64,000 bases of DNA from assembly GCA_003116975.1 (NCBI GenBank), contig BGKB01000020.1, forward strand, positions 310,001 through 374,000, in the 5' to 3' direction. Made by a program: the position numbers and the translations under genes. The notes beneath the pieces are model-generated. The model saw only the letters and a program-made list of their open reading frames with translations. It searched no databases and was not told where the DNA came from. Below are positions 39,344 through 49,421 of the stretch, in pieces (positions within the stretch are counted from its first letter, which is position 1; each line of letters starts with the position of its first letter). This stretch comes from Aurantiochytrium sp. KH105. Its lineage: Eukaryota; Sar; Bigyra; Thraustochytrida; Thraustochytriidae.

Positions 39344-40843
39344 CTAAAAGTGGGTGAGATCCACGGGTAGTTCGGGCGAAAGCGTGTATCTGGAGTCGAG
39401 TTGGCGATCGACCTCCTGACCAACGACAAAACTTTTGGGCCAATAGGCGTTGGGGTGATGATGCTTTGTCCCGTCAAGGACCCGCATACACATGAGCGCA
39501 CGTGCACAAAGTTCGCTGCAAAAGTATCCAGACGCTGACTCGACTTCCTCGTGCTCGCGAATATACTCAAAGGGGGTCGAGGGCACGTTTACTACTTTTG
39601 CGTAGCTGTACGGTGCGCCAAGGCAAGCGGTGACAAGATGAGCGAGATCACTTGTCGCATTACCGGGACCAAGGCGACTCCCGTCTTTTGCGTGGCGCAG
39701 CTGCCGCACACAGGCTCTTGCGCCTGCATCTTGGCGATATTGTTCGATGCGTCTGCCGAGCGGACAACTAATGACTCCATCCGGCGTCGCCTCAACCAGC
39801 ATCCATGGTTCCTCCTCGGACGTATATCCGCATGGAAAGGTCATGCCCCACGACGATGGTACAACAATGCCAGTGTGGTCCCAGGGCGAACCCGTGAGCG
39901 CGCGTTGTAGACCAGCAATGGTCTGACTAATCCGGAACATGACAATGTCCCCGAGACCGAAATCGTCTGGGTGCCGCACATCGGGCCATGCAACAACGTT
40001 GCGCAGCACGGTACCATTTGGCGGCGGTGGCGACGAGAGCCGAAGCATCCAATCGCGTGCTTCATCGACTGTTGCAGCATACACGACATGCTTGTTTTTC
40101 GACCGCGTCCACACTTGGACCTCATTGCCCACGCAACAGACCGCAGTGATGGTCCCCTTTTTAGCAAGCTCAATCCAGCCAGCATTCTTGTCTGCAAACT
40201 CAACGACAAGAGGGCCATATTTGTTGCTGCTGCCACCAGAGCGTTTCGCACGCATGCGCGTTCCCGAAAACCCCAGCGCTGCCGCGGCGCGACTTTTGTG
40301 CACGTTTGACTCCATAACGACCGTATCTGTATCTGCATTTGTTTCATCCTCTTTTTGCGTTCCATCATTCGCAGATTGACCCTCATCGACGCCAGAATAC
40401 CTTGCCTCTGAATCCGTGTCGCCGTCATCTTCAAAGCTAGTACAGAGCGTGCTTTCATCGCCGCTTTCGTCGCTGTCGTCCACATCATTTGCTCGCTGCA
40501 GCGGCGCGATTGGGGCGCTCGCTGCCGAAGAGATAGTGCCACCATTGTCCGCCTTGTGCATCGAGTGATCGTCGTCACGGTTCTTCTTCTTCTTCTTCTT
40601 CTCGACAGAGAACGTGGAATCGTCAAGACCTGCCTCGGAGCTCTTCACCTCTTCATGCTCCTCTCCTCCGTGGACGTTCGCAGTCTCCCGGCCTCGGTCC
40701 CTCTCCTTTTCCCTCAGGGCCCGCGAGGAGCAGTTCTCCTCTGCTTCTACTTTCGCCGCAGTGCACTTGGCCTCGCTCGGAGGAGCCTCATCATTCCCCA
40801 ACTCCGCCGCGCCGTTCCCAGCCCGACGCGACTGCCACCACAT
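39344..40843 (-). CDS. PH-like plus permuted papain-like (YiiX/NlpC-P60) protein
   Basis: A 499-residue protein, start taken at MWWQSRRAGNGAAELG. The frame runs 90 codons further upstream but is low-complexity. Residues 1-200 are disordered and acidic, with a KKKKKK run. About 215-300 resembles a PH domain (KYGPLVVEFADKNAGWIELA through DEARDWMLRL). From about 310 a permuted NlpC/P60-like fold follows: LGDIVMFRIS, then WDHTGIVV with the candidate His, and YFCSELCARAL with the candidate nucleophile Cys. The order His before Cys is that of YiiX/LRAT-like permuted papain enzymes. These act as amidases or acyltransferases, often on lipids or peptides. A PH domain would suggest membrane lipids as the site of action. 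The substrate is unknown. It is divergent from the ceramide synthase gene. Confidence 0.8.
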   Translation of the reverse strand: MWWQSRRAGNGAAELGNDEAPPSEAKCTAAKVEAEENCSSRALREKERDRGRETANVHGGEEHEEVKSSEAGLDDSTFSVEKKKKKKNRDDDHSMHKADNGGTISSAASAPIAPLQRANDVDDSDESGDESTLCTSFEDDGDTDSEARYSGVDEGQSANDGTQKEDETNADTDTVVMESNVHKSRAAAALGFSGTRMRAKRSGGSSNKYGPLVVEFADKNAGWIELAKKGTITAVCCVGNEVQVWTRSKNKHVVYAATVDEARDWMLRLSSPPPPNGTVLRNVVAWPDVRHPDDFGLGDIVMFRISQTIAGLQRALTGSPWDHTGIVVPSSWGMTFPCGYTSEEEPWMLVEATPDGVISCPLGRRIEQYRQDAGARACVRQLRHAKDGSRLGPGNATSDLAHLVTACLGAPYSYAKVVNVPSTPFEYIREHEEVESASGYFCSELCARALMCMRVLDGTKHHHPNAYWPKSFVVGQEVDRQLDSRYTLSPELPVDLTHF

Positions 40844-41384
40844 CGCCCTCTCGACGACGCCGGGAAGCGACGGCGGCGACGACGACAGCCGCTCCCTCGC
40901 GCCCGCGTCCGTCCCGACGTCCGTCCTCGCCGGCGCCTCGCGCTTGCCGATCTGCTCGTGCGCCGCGTACGGCGCGGCGCGTGTCCATTTGTAACCGCCT
41001 CGCGGCGCCGTTTCCCAACGCCCGGAACCGACTCCGCTGGTTTGGTTTGGTTTGTGCGAAGCGCGTGTAGTAGTAGTAGTAAAGGGTGCATGCGGCCGGG
41101 CTGAGCAGAGCAAAAGCGCATCTCGCCGGGCTTGCGACGACGATACTTGCCTGCCAAGGTGGCGCCGGCGAGCGAGGCGCGCGGGGAGGCTCGGGGCCGC
41201 GCGCGCGCGCTAGGGGAGCGCGGCGGAGAGGGCTGGCGCGGCGATCGCTCGCGGGCCGCACGCGATCTGTCTGGGCCGGAGGGATAGCGGACGCTCGCGC
41301 GCTCGCTCGCGTGCCGGTTACGACCAGTACTGCCCGCGTGCCGTCGCGGCGAGGTGCACGCACGTTGACGCGGGGACTGCGAGG
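40844..41384. other. Divergent promoter region
   Basis: 541 bp of GC-rich DNA between the papain-like gene and the ceramide synthase gene. Long overlapping frames here are Arg/Ala-rich shadows. GTA trinucleotides repeat near 41070-41082. No other gene is supported. Confidence 0.5.
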
Positions 41385-42428
41385 ATGAACCTGACGATGG
41401 AGAGCATCATGGAGGAGCACGCCGAGGCTCAAGTCTGGGCGGAGTCTTTTCTCAAGTCGGTGGTTTCCGGACGGTCTCTGCCGCCGCCCACCGCGGAGCA
41501 GCTCGCGAGTCTGCCGCAGTGGAACTGGCCCTGGGTGCTTTTCCTGGAGACGCTCGTCGCGCAGTTCGTGATCAATTGGGCGATCCGGATCCTACTGGTG
41601 ACACCCATCGCTCGCGCGATGCTTCGATCTCGCGCGCGAAGGTCCGAAAAGGTGCTTCCTAGCACAGTGGACAAGTTTGCACAGAGCTCGATGGAGTTCT
41701 TCTGGTACGGATCCTACTTTGTGCTTGGCGCGCGCATTATCTTGCAGCAGCCTTGGTTGTGGCCGAGCCGTCAGTGGTGGATGGACCAACCAAACAACCG
41801 TGCGATCACGCAAGATGTTGCCTTCTTTTACGTCATCTATGCATCGCGTTACGCTTCGGGATTCATCACTGTTTTTCTCGAGACGAGACGCAAGGACTTT
41901 CTGGAAATGGTCATTCATCATTCGGTCACGGTAATTCTCGTCTACCTGAGCTTTCAGCACGGCATGGTCCGCGTCGGTTGCGTCATTATGGTTCTCCTTG
42001 ACATCGCGGACATCCCTCTGCACGCGGCCAAGCAGTGTCTCTACATGGCTGAAGCGGGACCCCCCGCGACCTCGACGCTGTCCTGGAACTTTTTCGCGGA
42101 CATGTTCTTTATTACCTTTGCAATTGTCTTTACCATTACTCGCATGGGCATGTACGGGTACGTGACCTGGAGTTGCTTTGCTGAGCTGTGGCTCGAGTTC
42201 GCGCCGCCTGGAACGCCAGTCACTCTCGAGACCTACAGGGAACATGTTCCTCTCATGGTGATTTGCTGCGAATGGCTGGTCGTGGTGCTGCAGATTCTTC
42301 AAGTGTTCTGGTTTGGTCTTATTCTCAAGGGAGCTTTGAAGCTGCTCAGTGGAGGCCCAATCAAGGACAATCGCTCGGACTCGGAGTCTGGTCTCGAGGA
42401 CGAAGACGAACCCAAGAAGAAGAGGTAA
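41385..42428 (+). CDS. Ceramide synthase (LAG1/TLC domain)
   Basis: A 347-residue multi-pass ER membrane enzyme that N-acylates sphingoid bases with acyl-CoA. The TLC domain spans about 85-320 with six or so hydrophobic segments. The Lag1 motif is clear: RRKDFLEMVIHHSVTVILVY (about 167-186) holds the essential His-His pair, and MVLLDIADIPLHAAK (about 205) holds the Asp pair. There is no Hox-like insert, as in plant, fungal and protist enzymes. The acidic C-terminus (SESGLEDEDE) ends PKKKR, a dilysine-type ER-retrieval-like tail. The start MNLTMESIMEEHAEAQ leaves a 50-residue lumenal N-terminus before the first span. Length is normal for the family. Confidence 0.95.
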   Translation: MNLTMESIMEEHAEAQVWAESFLKSVVSGRSLPPPTAEQLASLPQWNWPWVLFLETLVAQFVINWAIRILLVTPIARAMLRSRARRSEKVLPSTVDKFAQSSMEFFWYGSYFVLGARIILQQPWLWPSRQWWMDQPNNRAITQDVAFFYVIYASRYASGFITVFLETRRKDFLEMVIHHSVTVILVYLSFQHGMVRVGCVIMVLLDIADIPLHAAKQCLYMAEAGPPATSTLSWNFFADMFFITFAIVFTITRMGMYGYVTWSCFAELWLEFAPPGTPVTLETYREHVPLMVICCEWLVVVLQILQVFWFGLILKGALKLLSGGPIKDNRSDSESGLEDEDEPKKKR

Positions 42429-42778
42429 AGAAAGTTTTCTGCTTTTTTTGTTTTTGTTTCGAATGACCGTGGCTGCAACAGCAGTCGATCGCGACCAAGA
42501 CTCTGCAAAATCTCTTTCAGGGGAAAAATAGAAAAGAAAGAGAAAGTATTAGGGTGCTTGCATGCGTTATGTTACGACAGCAAACACAAGAAGTCAAGGA
42601 TGCGAGAACATACGACGCGACTTTGAATTGCCAAATGACACAAAGAGGAATAAAAATGAAAAAAAGATGAGGTGGCTTGGCGTGAAAGCACGAATGAAAG
42701 AATGGGAAAATGGAAGGCTTGCTTTCTTGCTTGATTTTTAAAAAAGGTAATGTAGAAGTTGTGGAATGAGTGAGGGAC
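42429..42778. other. Convergent 3' spacer
   Basis: 350 bp of AT-richer DNA between the stops of the ceramide synthase and ABC transporter genes. It should hold both 3' UTRs. No gene seen. Confidence 0.5.
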
Positions 42779-45700
42779 CTAGGACTGCTTCCTGCGCATC
42801 TCCTCGACAAGCTTTGTAAACACCGATTCGGGGTTGCGCAAAAGGTCGTCGGGCGGGGCTTGCTCAACAATCTGACCGCCGCTCATGACAAGGATCTGAT
42901 CCGAGTCCATGATGGTCTGCAGGCGGTGAGCCACCGTGATGGTGGTCGTTTGCGCAAATTCGGTGCGAATGGTTTGCTGTAGGATCGTATCCGTCGAAGC
43001 GTCCAGACCAGAGCTTGCTTCGTCCATGAGGAGAATGCGGCACTTTCGCAAAATGGCACGCGCCACGCCAATAAGCTGGCGCTGGCCAAAGCTAAAGTTC
43101 GATCCACCCTCGGAAAGCATCACCTCTAGCGGCGTGTCAGGGATGGGTTTATCGTTTTCTTCGGCCTGCTTGCGCGCTTCGTCCAAGAGACCCTCAATGT
43201 GGCCCTTGAGCTGCGTGATATCGAGCGCATTCCAAATGTCCTTATTGGAGTACTTGTGGTCCGGATCGAGGTTGTCGCGCAAGGTTCCTGCGAACATGAT
43301 AGGGTCCTGCGGGATGATGGCAATATTGGTGCGCAGACGCTCGAGACCGATCGTGGCAATGTCGACGCCGTCAATGAGGATACGACCCTTGGCCGGTTCA
43401 AGCAGACGGAGGAGCTGCAAGAATAGCGTACTCTTGCCGCCACCGGTGCGGCCGACGACACCCTGCTTGGAGCCCGGCTTGATGCGAATAGAAATGCCGC
43501 GCAGAACGTAATCGAGACCCGGACGGTAGCGTGTCCAGACATCATCAAAGACAATTTCACCACGGGAGGGCCATTTGTCCTCAATCTGGGGCTTGACGGG
43601 CATGTCTTCGTCAAGCTCGGGGGCCTCCGGCTTGACGTTCTTGTACTCGTTGATGCGTTCCACAGAGACAACGTTGTTCTCCAGCTCGACGCTCATGCGG
43701 ACAGTCCAGTTCAGTGACTGCGTGACCTGCAGCGAGTATGAAAGGCACAGGCCAGCAAAGGCAGGGTTGATGGCACCGCCAAAGGCCACGAGGCAAAGAG
43801 CGCAGGCCAGAACGAGAATGTTGCCAATGTATTCGAGACGCACGGCCAGCCAGCGGTTCGCAGCAATCGAAAGGTAGTAGGCACCAACCTGAGCGTCGAG
43901 CTGGACCTGATTCTGGCGCACGAAGCGACGCATCACTCCATAGGCCCGAATCGTCGTCGAGCCATCGAGGGACTCGGAAAAGTGCGAGTAGATTGGCGAG
44001 CGGAGCACAGCGTCCCAGCGCTTGAGTTCACGGCTCGAGGCAATGTAGTAGCGCTGCACGTAAAAGTAGGCAATCAGCATGAATGGAACAATCGCCAAAA
44101 ATTCGGGAACCACCACCGCAATCGTGCCAAAAGTGCCAAGCACAGTAAACGTTGTGCTCAAAAAGCTAAAGAGACTGTCGGGCAGAGCCTCGTCGATAGC
44201 ATAAATGTCCTTGCTAAAACGGTTGAGGATGCGACCAATGGGCGTGGTGTCAAAGAAAGACATGGGCGCACGGCAAACGGAGGTGACGAGACCTTCGTGC
44301 ATGGAGCGCGACGCGTGAAGGGCAACGAGGGCCATGTAGACGGTCACCAGGCCCACAAAAGAAATGGACAGAATCGAGAGCAGAGCATAGATGCCAAGGT
44401 AAAAGCCCGTGTTTTGTCCTTCGTCTTTGCCAGAGCCCAAGAGCGAAAAGGCGCTCTCGTTTGCGTCTTCATACACAGACGAAGTCTCGAGCGCGGCAAA
44501 GCCAGCCATGCCAACGGTGTCGAGCACGTGTCCACTGGCGTCTCCGAGAAGTCGATGCATGCCCGTTCCGTATACGAGGGAACCATTGGTCGCAGGGGTG
44601 CCACCATTGTGCGAGGCGGACTTGGCCTTGCTTGACCAGTATGCAAGCCAAGCCGAGGTTCCGACGTCGAGGAGCGTGCGCAGCGTAAAGGCAAAAACGA
44701 CCGTCAGGGAAACGAGGCAGCCGCCGATCGCGGTAACATACTGGCCGTAAACGTCCCAGCTGACACGGCCGACGCTGCGGTCTTCCTGACCGGTGAGGTT
44801 GCCCTTTTTGTCCTTTTGGCTCTTGGTAAACGAGCTCTTTTTCCGCTGAATACGCTGCTCGTCCGAAAGCTGCGCCTCACCCTTGGCTTCCCCAGGAGCA
44901 GTAGTGGTCTCCTCAGACTCCTCCTCATCCTTGTCGACGCTCTTGGCACGGATCTGCTCCGTGCGAACCATGAGACGCGCAAGCTCGGAAGACTCATTCT
45001 GAGTGATTTCAGATGCGCGACCCTGCTCAACAATGCGGCCTTGCTTCATGACGAGGATCTGGTCCGCGAGTTTGGCAAACTTGAGAGCATGCGTGACAAT
45101 GAGCACGGTGCGCTTGCGGCCCGTGGTCGGGTTCGGCTCGCGGAGAATGCCCTGAAAACAGTTCTTCCACAGAAATGCACCAACGTGCTCGTCGACAGCT
45201 TCGAAGCAGGTCTCCAGCAAAAGAATGTCAGCACGCGAGTACACGGCACGTGCGAGGGCGACGCGCGCCTTTTGACCGCCAGACAGATTGATGCCACGCT
45301 CGCCAATCTCCGTGGCATCACCATCAGCAAGCTGCTCAAAGTCAGAAGTGAGCGAGCAGGCAAAGACGACGTGATTGTACCACTCGCGATCATATGGCGA
45401 GCCAAAGAGGATGTTCTCGCGCATGGTCGCGTTTTGGATCCAAGGGTTCTGCGAAGCGTATGCCAAGCTGCCACGAAGGCCGACCGAAGGCAGACCTCCC
45501 TCCGTGGGGTCGGCGAGACCTGGCTGGAGCTCACCAACGATGGCATTGAGAAGCGCAGACTTGCCGGAGCCAACCTCACCGGTGAGGAAGCAAATGTTGC
45601 CGGCGGGCACGGTGAAGTTGATGTTGCGCAAGGCTTGGGCGCGGCGGGTGTCATCCCAGAAAAAGTTGCCATGACGCACCTGAATGGCAGCGTCCTCGGG

Positions 45701-47869
45701 CATGTCCGGATTGCGTCGCATGTCATCGAGGGCAGCAAAGTTGATTTCCTTGGAGTAAAGGAAGCTGGCAATACGGCGGAGGGACACCGAAGCCTCGACG
45801 GCCGACGTGAGAATGTTGGGCAGAACCGCGAGCGGAAAGCGCAGCGCTGACAGCAGCGAAAGACTGGTAAAGGTGGTTGCCGCGTCGAGGACACCCCCCA
45901 AGGCAACATAGGCCGCAAAGGTGGCAAGAGTGACAACAACCGATGTACCGGACCAGAGCATGCGCGCAATGGCGCGCCACATGACGTACCGTTTGAGCAG
46001 CTTGAGCTCGTCGTCACGAGCGCCTTGAATCATGTGGCGAAAGGTGCGTTCCCAGCCATAAAGCTTGATGACCTTCATGGACGTGATGACCTCCCCGGTA
46101 CGACGGATGCGCTCATCCTTGACCTTCATGAGCTCAGCCTGAATGCTCCGGATCTTGCGCGTCACAAGCGTCGTAAGCGGCGTCATGATGCAAAAGACGA
46201 CGGCAACGGCAACGAGCGCCGCCCACCGGACTTCCTGCCAGAGGAAGAACATCGCGAGCGTCACCTGGTACGGAGAGCTCCAGGTCACATGAAGGTACGG
46301 GAAGAGGCCGTTGAGACGCGTACAGTCGGTGCTCATGAGGTTGACCACCTCACCGGTGGTGCGCTGCTGGCGCGCCGAGGGCGTGAGGCGGAGCGCCTTG
46401 CGGTAAATTGAAGTGAGGAGGGCTGAGCGCACACGCATACCTGTGCGAAAGACACGATGAAAATACACGTGAAGGGTAAAGGTCTGTGTGGCAGAGTTGA
46501 GGAAGATGAGACCCGCAAAGATGTAGCCCGTCTCGACGGGTTCGTCCTGGGACTGTAAGTACTGGATCATGCGCTTGAGGAGCTGGGGGCCAACGAAAAT
46601 GAGTGTGTCGTAGATGAACTTGAAAAACGCAGCCTCGTAAAAGGGTCGCAGCGTGCCAGAGTTGTGAAGACCCCAGAGCATGGTTTTCAGGTTACCGGTT
46701 TTGCTTTCGTCCACTTTTTTCTTCTTTTCGCCGCCCGAGGCTTCGGCACCCGTGCCAGCACTGGCCTCCCCGTTGGTTTGGTCGTTTTCTTCGCCTTCGA
46801 GGCGAGAGTACTCTTGGCCCGAGTCGTCCATCTGCTGCACCTGGGCATTTTCCTGCTTGCGCCGATCAGCTTCGGCTCGTTGGCGGTCGTCGCTCGCTTT
46901 GGCCTTGTCAAAGGCCTCGGTGAAGTCGCGGCCAAGGACCTGAGCGTCGTCGACCTTGAGCAGCCTGTAAAAGTCTGTCTGCTCGAGAGGTCGTTCGTAA
47001 CCCTTGTGCATGAGATTTTCCATCCAGAAAAAGGTCAGGCGGGAGAGAAGACCGGCATACTGCTCGGGCGTACGCTTGAGACGGCTCGTGGTGGAGCCGG
47101 ATTCATCGGGGAGAACCCCGGCGCTGGCGCTCTGCGCGCCGGCGGCCCCGTGGTCGGCGTCGAGGTCATCGGACATGAAGGATTCGTCATTGACCTGAAG
47201 GAGGCTGGCATGCAGGCCCTCCTGCGCGGCGCTCGCTCGAAGCTTATGACGCAGCGAGCGCCAGTCCCGGTTGAAGCACACCATGGCGAAGGCGGTGGTG
47301 ATTTTCAGAGCCAGGAGAGCGATACCCACGGAGGTGACGAAATGACGACGATCCTCCTGCGGAAATTCTTCTTCGGCATTGCGCAGCTGCGACCAGAGGC
47401 GGAGGGACTCGCCGATGAGTTCGAAGATGACGTACACTCGCAGCCAGACCCACTCTTCAGATCCGCGGCGCACCTCGTGGACGATCCACGTGGGTGCAAG
47501 GAGGGCCCATGGGATGGCACCGAGAACAATGAGATCGACGATGCGAAAGGGCGCCCAGCTTACGTACTCGTGCGTGTCCTTCCAGGTGCTGCTCTCGTGC
47601 GCAAAGGCCGCGAGGGGCAGAATGCCCACGGCGAGGAAGACGATCACCCTGAAGGCGTCGACGAGACCGAGGTTGCGCAGGGCGAGGCCGAGCGGAAACA
47701 TGGTCTTTTTCTTGCGCAGTTTGGACTCCACGACTTGCCCGAAGCAGAAGCCGCCAAGGGCCACGAGCACGGGCAGACCCAGGTAGATCAGCGACCTGTA
47801 GCACAGGCTCACGCCGTCGCCCTCCGGGTCGACGACGGCCCCCGTGCGCGCATCAGCGCCGCAGTACAT
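42779..47869 (-). CDS. ABCC/MRP-type full ABC transporter
   Basis: A 1,696-residue intronless long-form ABCC exporter (glutathione conjugates and organic anions in known members). TMD0 with about five spans occupies residues 20-200. TMD1 is about 400-700 and TMD2 about 1030-1360. NBD1 (about 740-940) has Walker A LTGEVGSGKSALLNAIVG (about 766) and signature LSGGQKARVALARA. NBD2 (about 1440-1690) has Walker A GRTGGGKST (about 1473), Q-loop IIPQDPIMFAGTLRDNLDPD, signature FSFGQRQLIGVARA and Walker B ILLMDEASSGLDAST. NBD1 Walker B reads ILLLETCFEAVDEHVG instead of the family's LLDDP-type sequence, so hydrolysis at site 1 is probably lost. Long insertions of charged residues (about 330-385 and 985-1020) link the domains. 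The membrane and substrate cannot be told. Confidence 0.95.
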   Translation of the reverse strand: MYCGADARTGAVVDPEGDGVSLCYRSLIYLGLPVLVALGGFCFGQVVESKLRKKKTMFPLGLALRNLGLVDAFRVIVFLAVGILPLAAFAHESSTWKDTHEYVSWAPFRIVDLIVLGAIPWALLAPTWIVHEVRRGSEEWVWLRVYVIFELIGESLRLWSQLRNAEEEFPQEDRRHFVTSVGIALLALKITTAFAMVCFNRDWRSLRHKLRASAAQEGLHASLLQVNDESFMSDDLDADHGAAGAQSASAGVLPDESGSTTSRLKRTPEQYAGLLSRLTFFWMENLMHKGYERPLEQTDFYRLLKVDDAQVLGRDFTEAFDKAKASDDRQRAEADRRKQENAQVQQMDDSGQEYSRLEGEENDQTNGEASAGTGAEASGGEKKKKVDESKTGNLKTMLWGLHNSGTLRPFYEAAFFKFIYDTLIFVGPQLLKRMIQYLQSQDEPVETGYIFAGLIFLNSATQTFTLHVYFHRVFRTGMRVRSALLTSIYRKALRLTPSARQQRTTGEVVNLMSTDCTRLNGLFPYLHVTWSSPYQVTLAMFFLWQEVRWAALVAVAVVFCIMTPLTTLVTRKIRSIQAELMKVKDERIRRTGEVITSMKVIKLYGWERTFRHMIQGARDDELKLLKRYVMWRAIARMLWSGTSVVVTLATFAAYVALGGVLDAATTFTSLSLLSALRFPLAVLPNILTSAVEASVSLRRIASFLYSKEINFAALDDMRRNPDMPEDAAIQVRHGNFFWDDTRRAQALRNINFTVPAGNICFLTGEVGSGKSALLNAIVGELQPGLADPTEGGLPSVGLRGSLAYASQNPWIQNATMRENILFGSPYDREWYNHVVFACSLTSDFEQLADGDATEIGERGINLSGGQKARVALARAVYSRADILLLETCFEAVDEHVGAFLWKNCFQGILREPNPTTGRKRTVLIVTHALKFAKLADQILVMKQGRIVEQGRASEITQNESSELARLMVRTEQIRAKSVDKDEEESEETTTAPGEAKGEAQLSDEQRIQRKKSSFTKSQKDKKGNLTGQEDRSVGRVSWDVYGQYVTAIGGCLVSLTVVFAFTLRTLLDVGTSAWLAYWSSKAKSASHNGGTPATNGSLVYGTGMHRLLGDASGHVLDTVGMAGFAALETSSVYEDANESAFSLLGSGKDEGQNTGFYLGIYALLSILSISFVGLVTVYMALVALHASRSMHEGLVTSVCRAPMSFFDTTPIGRILNRFSKDIYAIDEALPDSLFSFLSTTFTVLGTFGTIAVVVPEFLAIVPFMLIAYFYVQRYYIASSRELKRWDAVLRSPIYSHFSESLDGSTTIRAYGVMRRFVRQNQVQLDAQVGAYYLSIAANRWLAVRLEYIGNILVLACALCLVAFGGAINPAFAGLCLSYSLQVTQSLNWTVRMSVELENNVVSVERINEYKNVKPEAPELDEDMPVKPQIEDKWPSRGEIVFDDVWTRYRPGLDYVLRGISIRIKPGSKQGVVGRTGGGKSTLFLQLLRLLEPAKGRILIDGVDIATIGLERLRTNIAIIPQDPIMFAGTLRDNLDPDHKYSNKDIWNALDITQLKGHIEGLLDEARKQAEENDKPIPDTPLEVMLSEGGSNFSFGQRQLIGVARAILRKCRILLMDEASSGLDASTDTILQQTIRTEFAQTTTITVAHRLQTIMDSDQILVMSGGQIVEQAPPDDLLRNPESVFTKLVEEMRRKQS

Positions 47870-49421
47870 CCTGCCTCACGTGTCTGCCGCTACGCTCCGC
47901 TCCGCTCCGCTTCGCTTCGCTTCGTTCGCCGCGCAGCAGTTCCTCGTCTGTCAGTCGGTTGGCTCCCAGGGCCCTGTCGGCGCCGCTTCCTCGCGATCCT
48001 CTAGTCCTGGTCTGCTGGCTGCTGTCTCCCCGATCGATAGCTCGCTTGCCTCGATCCGCGTCTGCGCGCGGCGCACGTACGCTCGCTCCCACGCGCGCGC
48101 GCTCCAAGGGCACCGCGAGCGACTCGACGCGACTCGCCTCGCGCGGCTTGCGCGACTCCAGCGAGAGCAGCGTCGCCGTCGACGCCGCGCCGGGTTGAGT
48201 CTCTGGTGGCCCCGGGATCTTCTTTATTCATTCACGGTATGCTCTACTACTACACTCACTGCCAACCACCCTTCTTTGACAGTATATTTTCAAATCATCA
48301 AGTAGACTATCCCGGTCCATGACAGTGGAGTTGAAGTTGGCTTGATCCTATCCAAACGCAAGCCCCCTCTTGCGCGAGGGGGCGGCCAAGTGCAGAATGG
48401 CCAGCGGGCAAGTCCACAACGGCGGCTCCAAGTCCACAATCGCCCCTGCACAGTCGACCTTTTTCGCTTCTCGGCTGCCACAGAGTTTTCATTGGCCGCT
48501 GTGGCCGGGAGAACTCGGCTGCGCACGAACTGGGAACGGAGCATGTCGTGCCTGGTCGGCGGATCCCGCGCCAGCCGCCGACGCACGCCGCAGCCGCTGG
48601 TCGCCGCCGCTGCCGGCCGCCGCTGCCTGTGCTGCCGGAAGGCTGCAGCCAGAGCGCGCGGAAGCGGCGGCGGCCTGGGCCCGAGCCGCCGAGCGCGCGG
48701 GAACAACGACGCTTCGCTCGTGTCGTTCATCGCGGCCTGCGCCAGCCTACCCCCCTATCCTCGCTATGTGCACTCTCTAATGTCAATAGATGGGGTGCGC
48801 GCGCACATGTAGCCGGCGAGTCTGGCGCTTGGCTGCGTCATCTGCATCTCGGGCTTCCGGCGATTTGCAGAGGCCCGAGCCCAGAGCGAAGAACTCCGAG
48901 CGGACCAGGAAGTTATATCCGCCCTCCGCCACCGGCCAACGTCAGAACGAAGGTTCGAACGAAGGAGCAGAGGCCTCGGCCGTTCGTCCCAGCCAGCCAG
49001 CCAGCCAGCCAGCCAGCTGCAGATTAGATTGCGTTGGCCGCAGCCGCGGTTATACCACGTCTGGCATAAGCAAGACCTGCGACGAATGATGTGAGGCACA
49101 AAAGTACACACCCACACCCGACTCTGAGTCTGGTATAAATACCAGAATAAGGACGATTTGCAACTTATCCGCTGCACGGCCGAGTTTGGTTGTTGTTCCC
49201 AAGATGCGAGAGCATGCACGTCTTGAAGGCGAGCATAGCACGGCAAGAACGAACGGCTTGGCGCTCGAGCGCCCGTCGCGACGGGCGGGAGCGCGATTGA
49301 TTATCTTTTGCTTGTTTGCTTGTTTGCTTGTGTGCTTGTCCGCTGGCGGGCGGGCGGGCAGGCGGGCGGGCGAGAGCTCGTCGTGTATGCGGCGAGGCGT
49401 GCCAGACGGCCAAGAATCAGA
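47870..49421. other. Intergenic region with a GC hairpin and short repeats
   Basis: 1.55 kb between divergent genes. It contains a seven-pair perfect hairpin CCCCCTC...GAGGGGG at 48363-48382, a CCAG tetranucleotide array near 48990-49016, a GCTTGTTT-type array near 49313-49340 and a GGGC array near 49345-49370. No tRNA or protein gene is supported. Confidence 0.5.
48363..48382. repeat. Perfect 7-bp inverted repeat (hairpin)
   Basis: CCCCCTC and GAGGGGG are separated by six bases. It may form an RNA or DNA hairpin; no known element was recognised. Confidence 0.7.

Noticed and set aside
48340-48440. Structured RNA gene at the GC hairpin
   Set aside because: One seven-pair stem is not enough. 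No tRNA boxes, snRNA motifs or other known RNA signatures were found.
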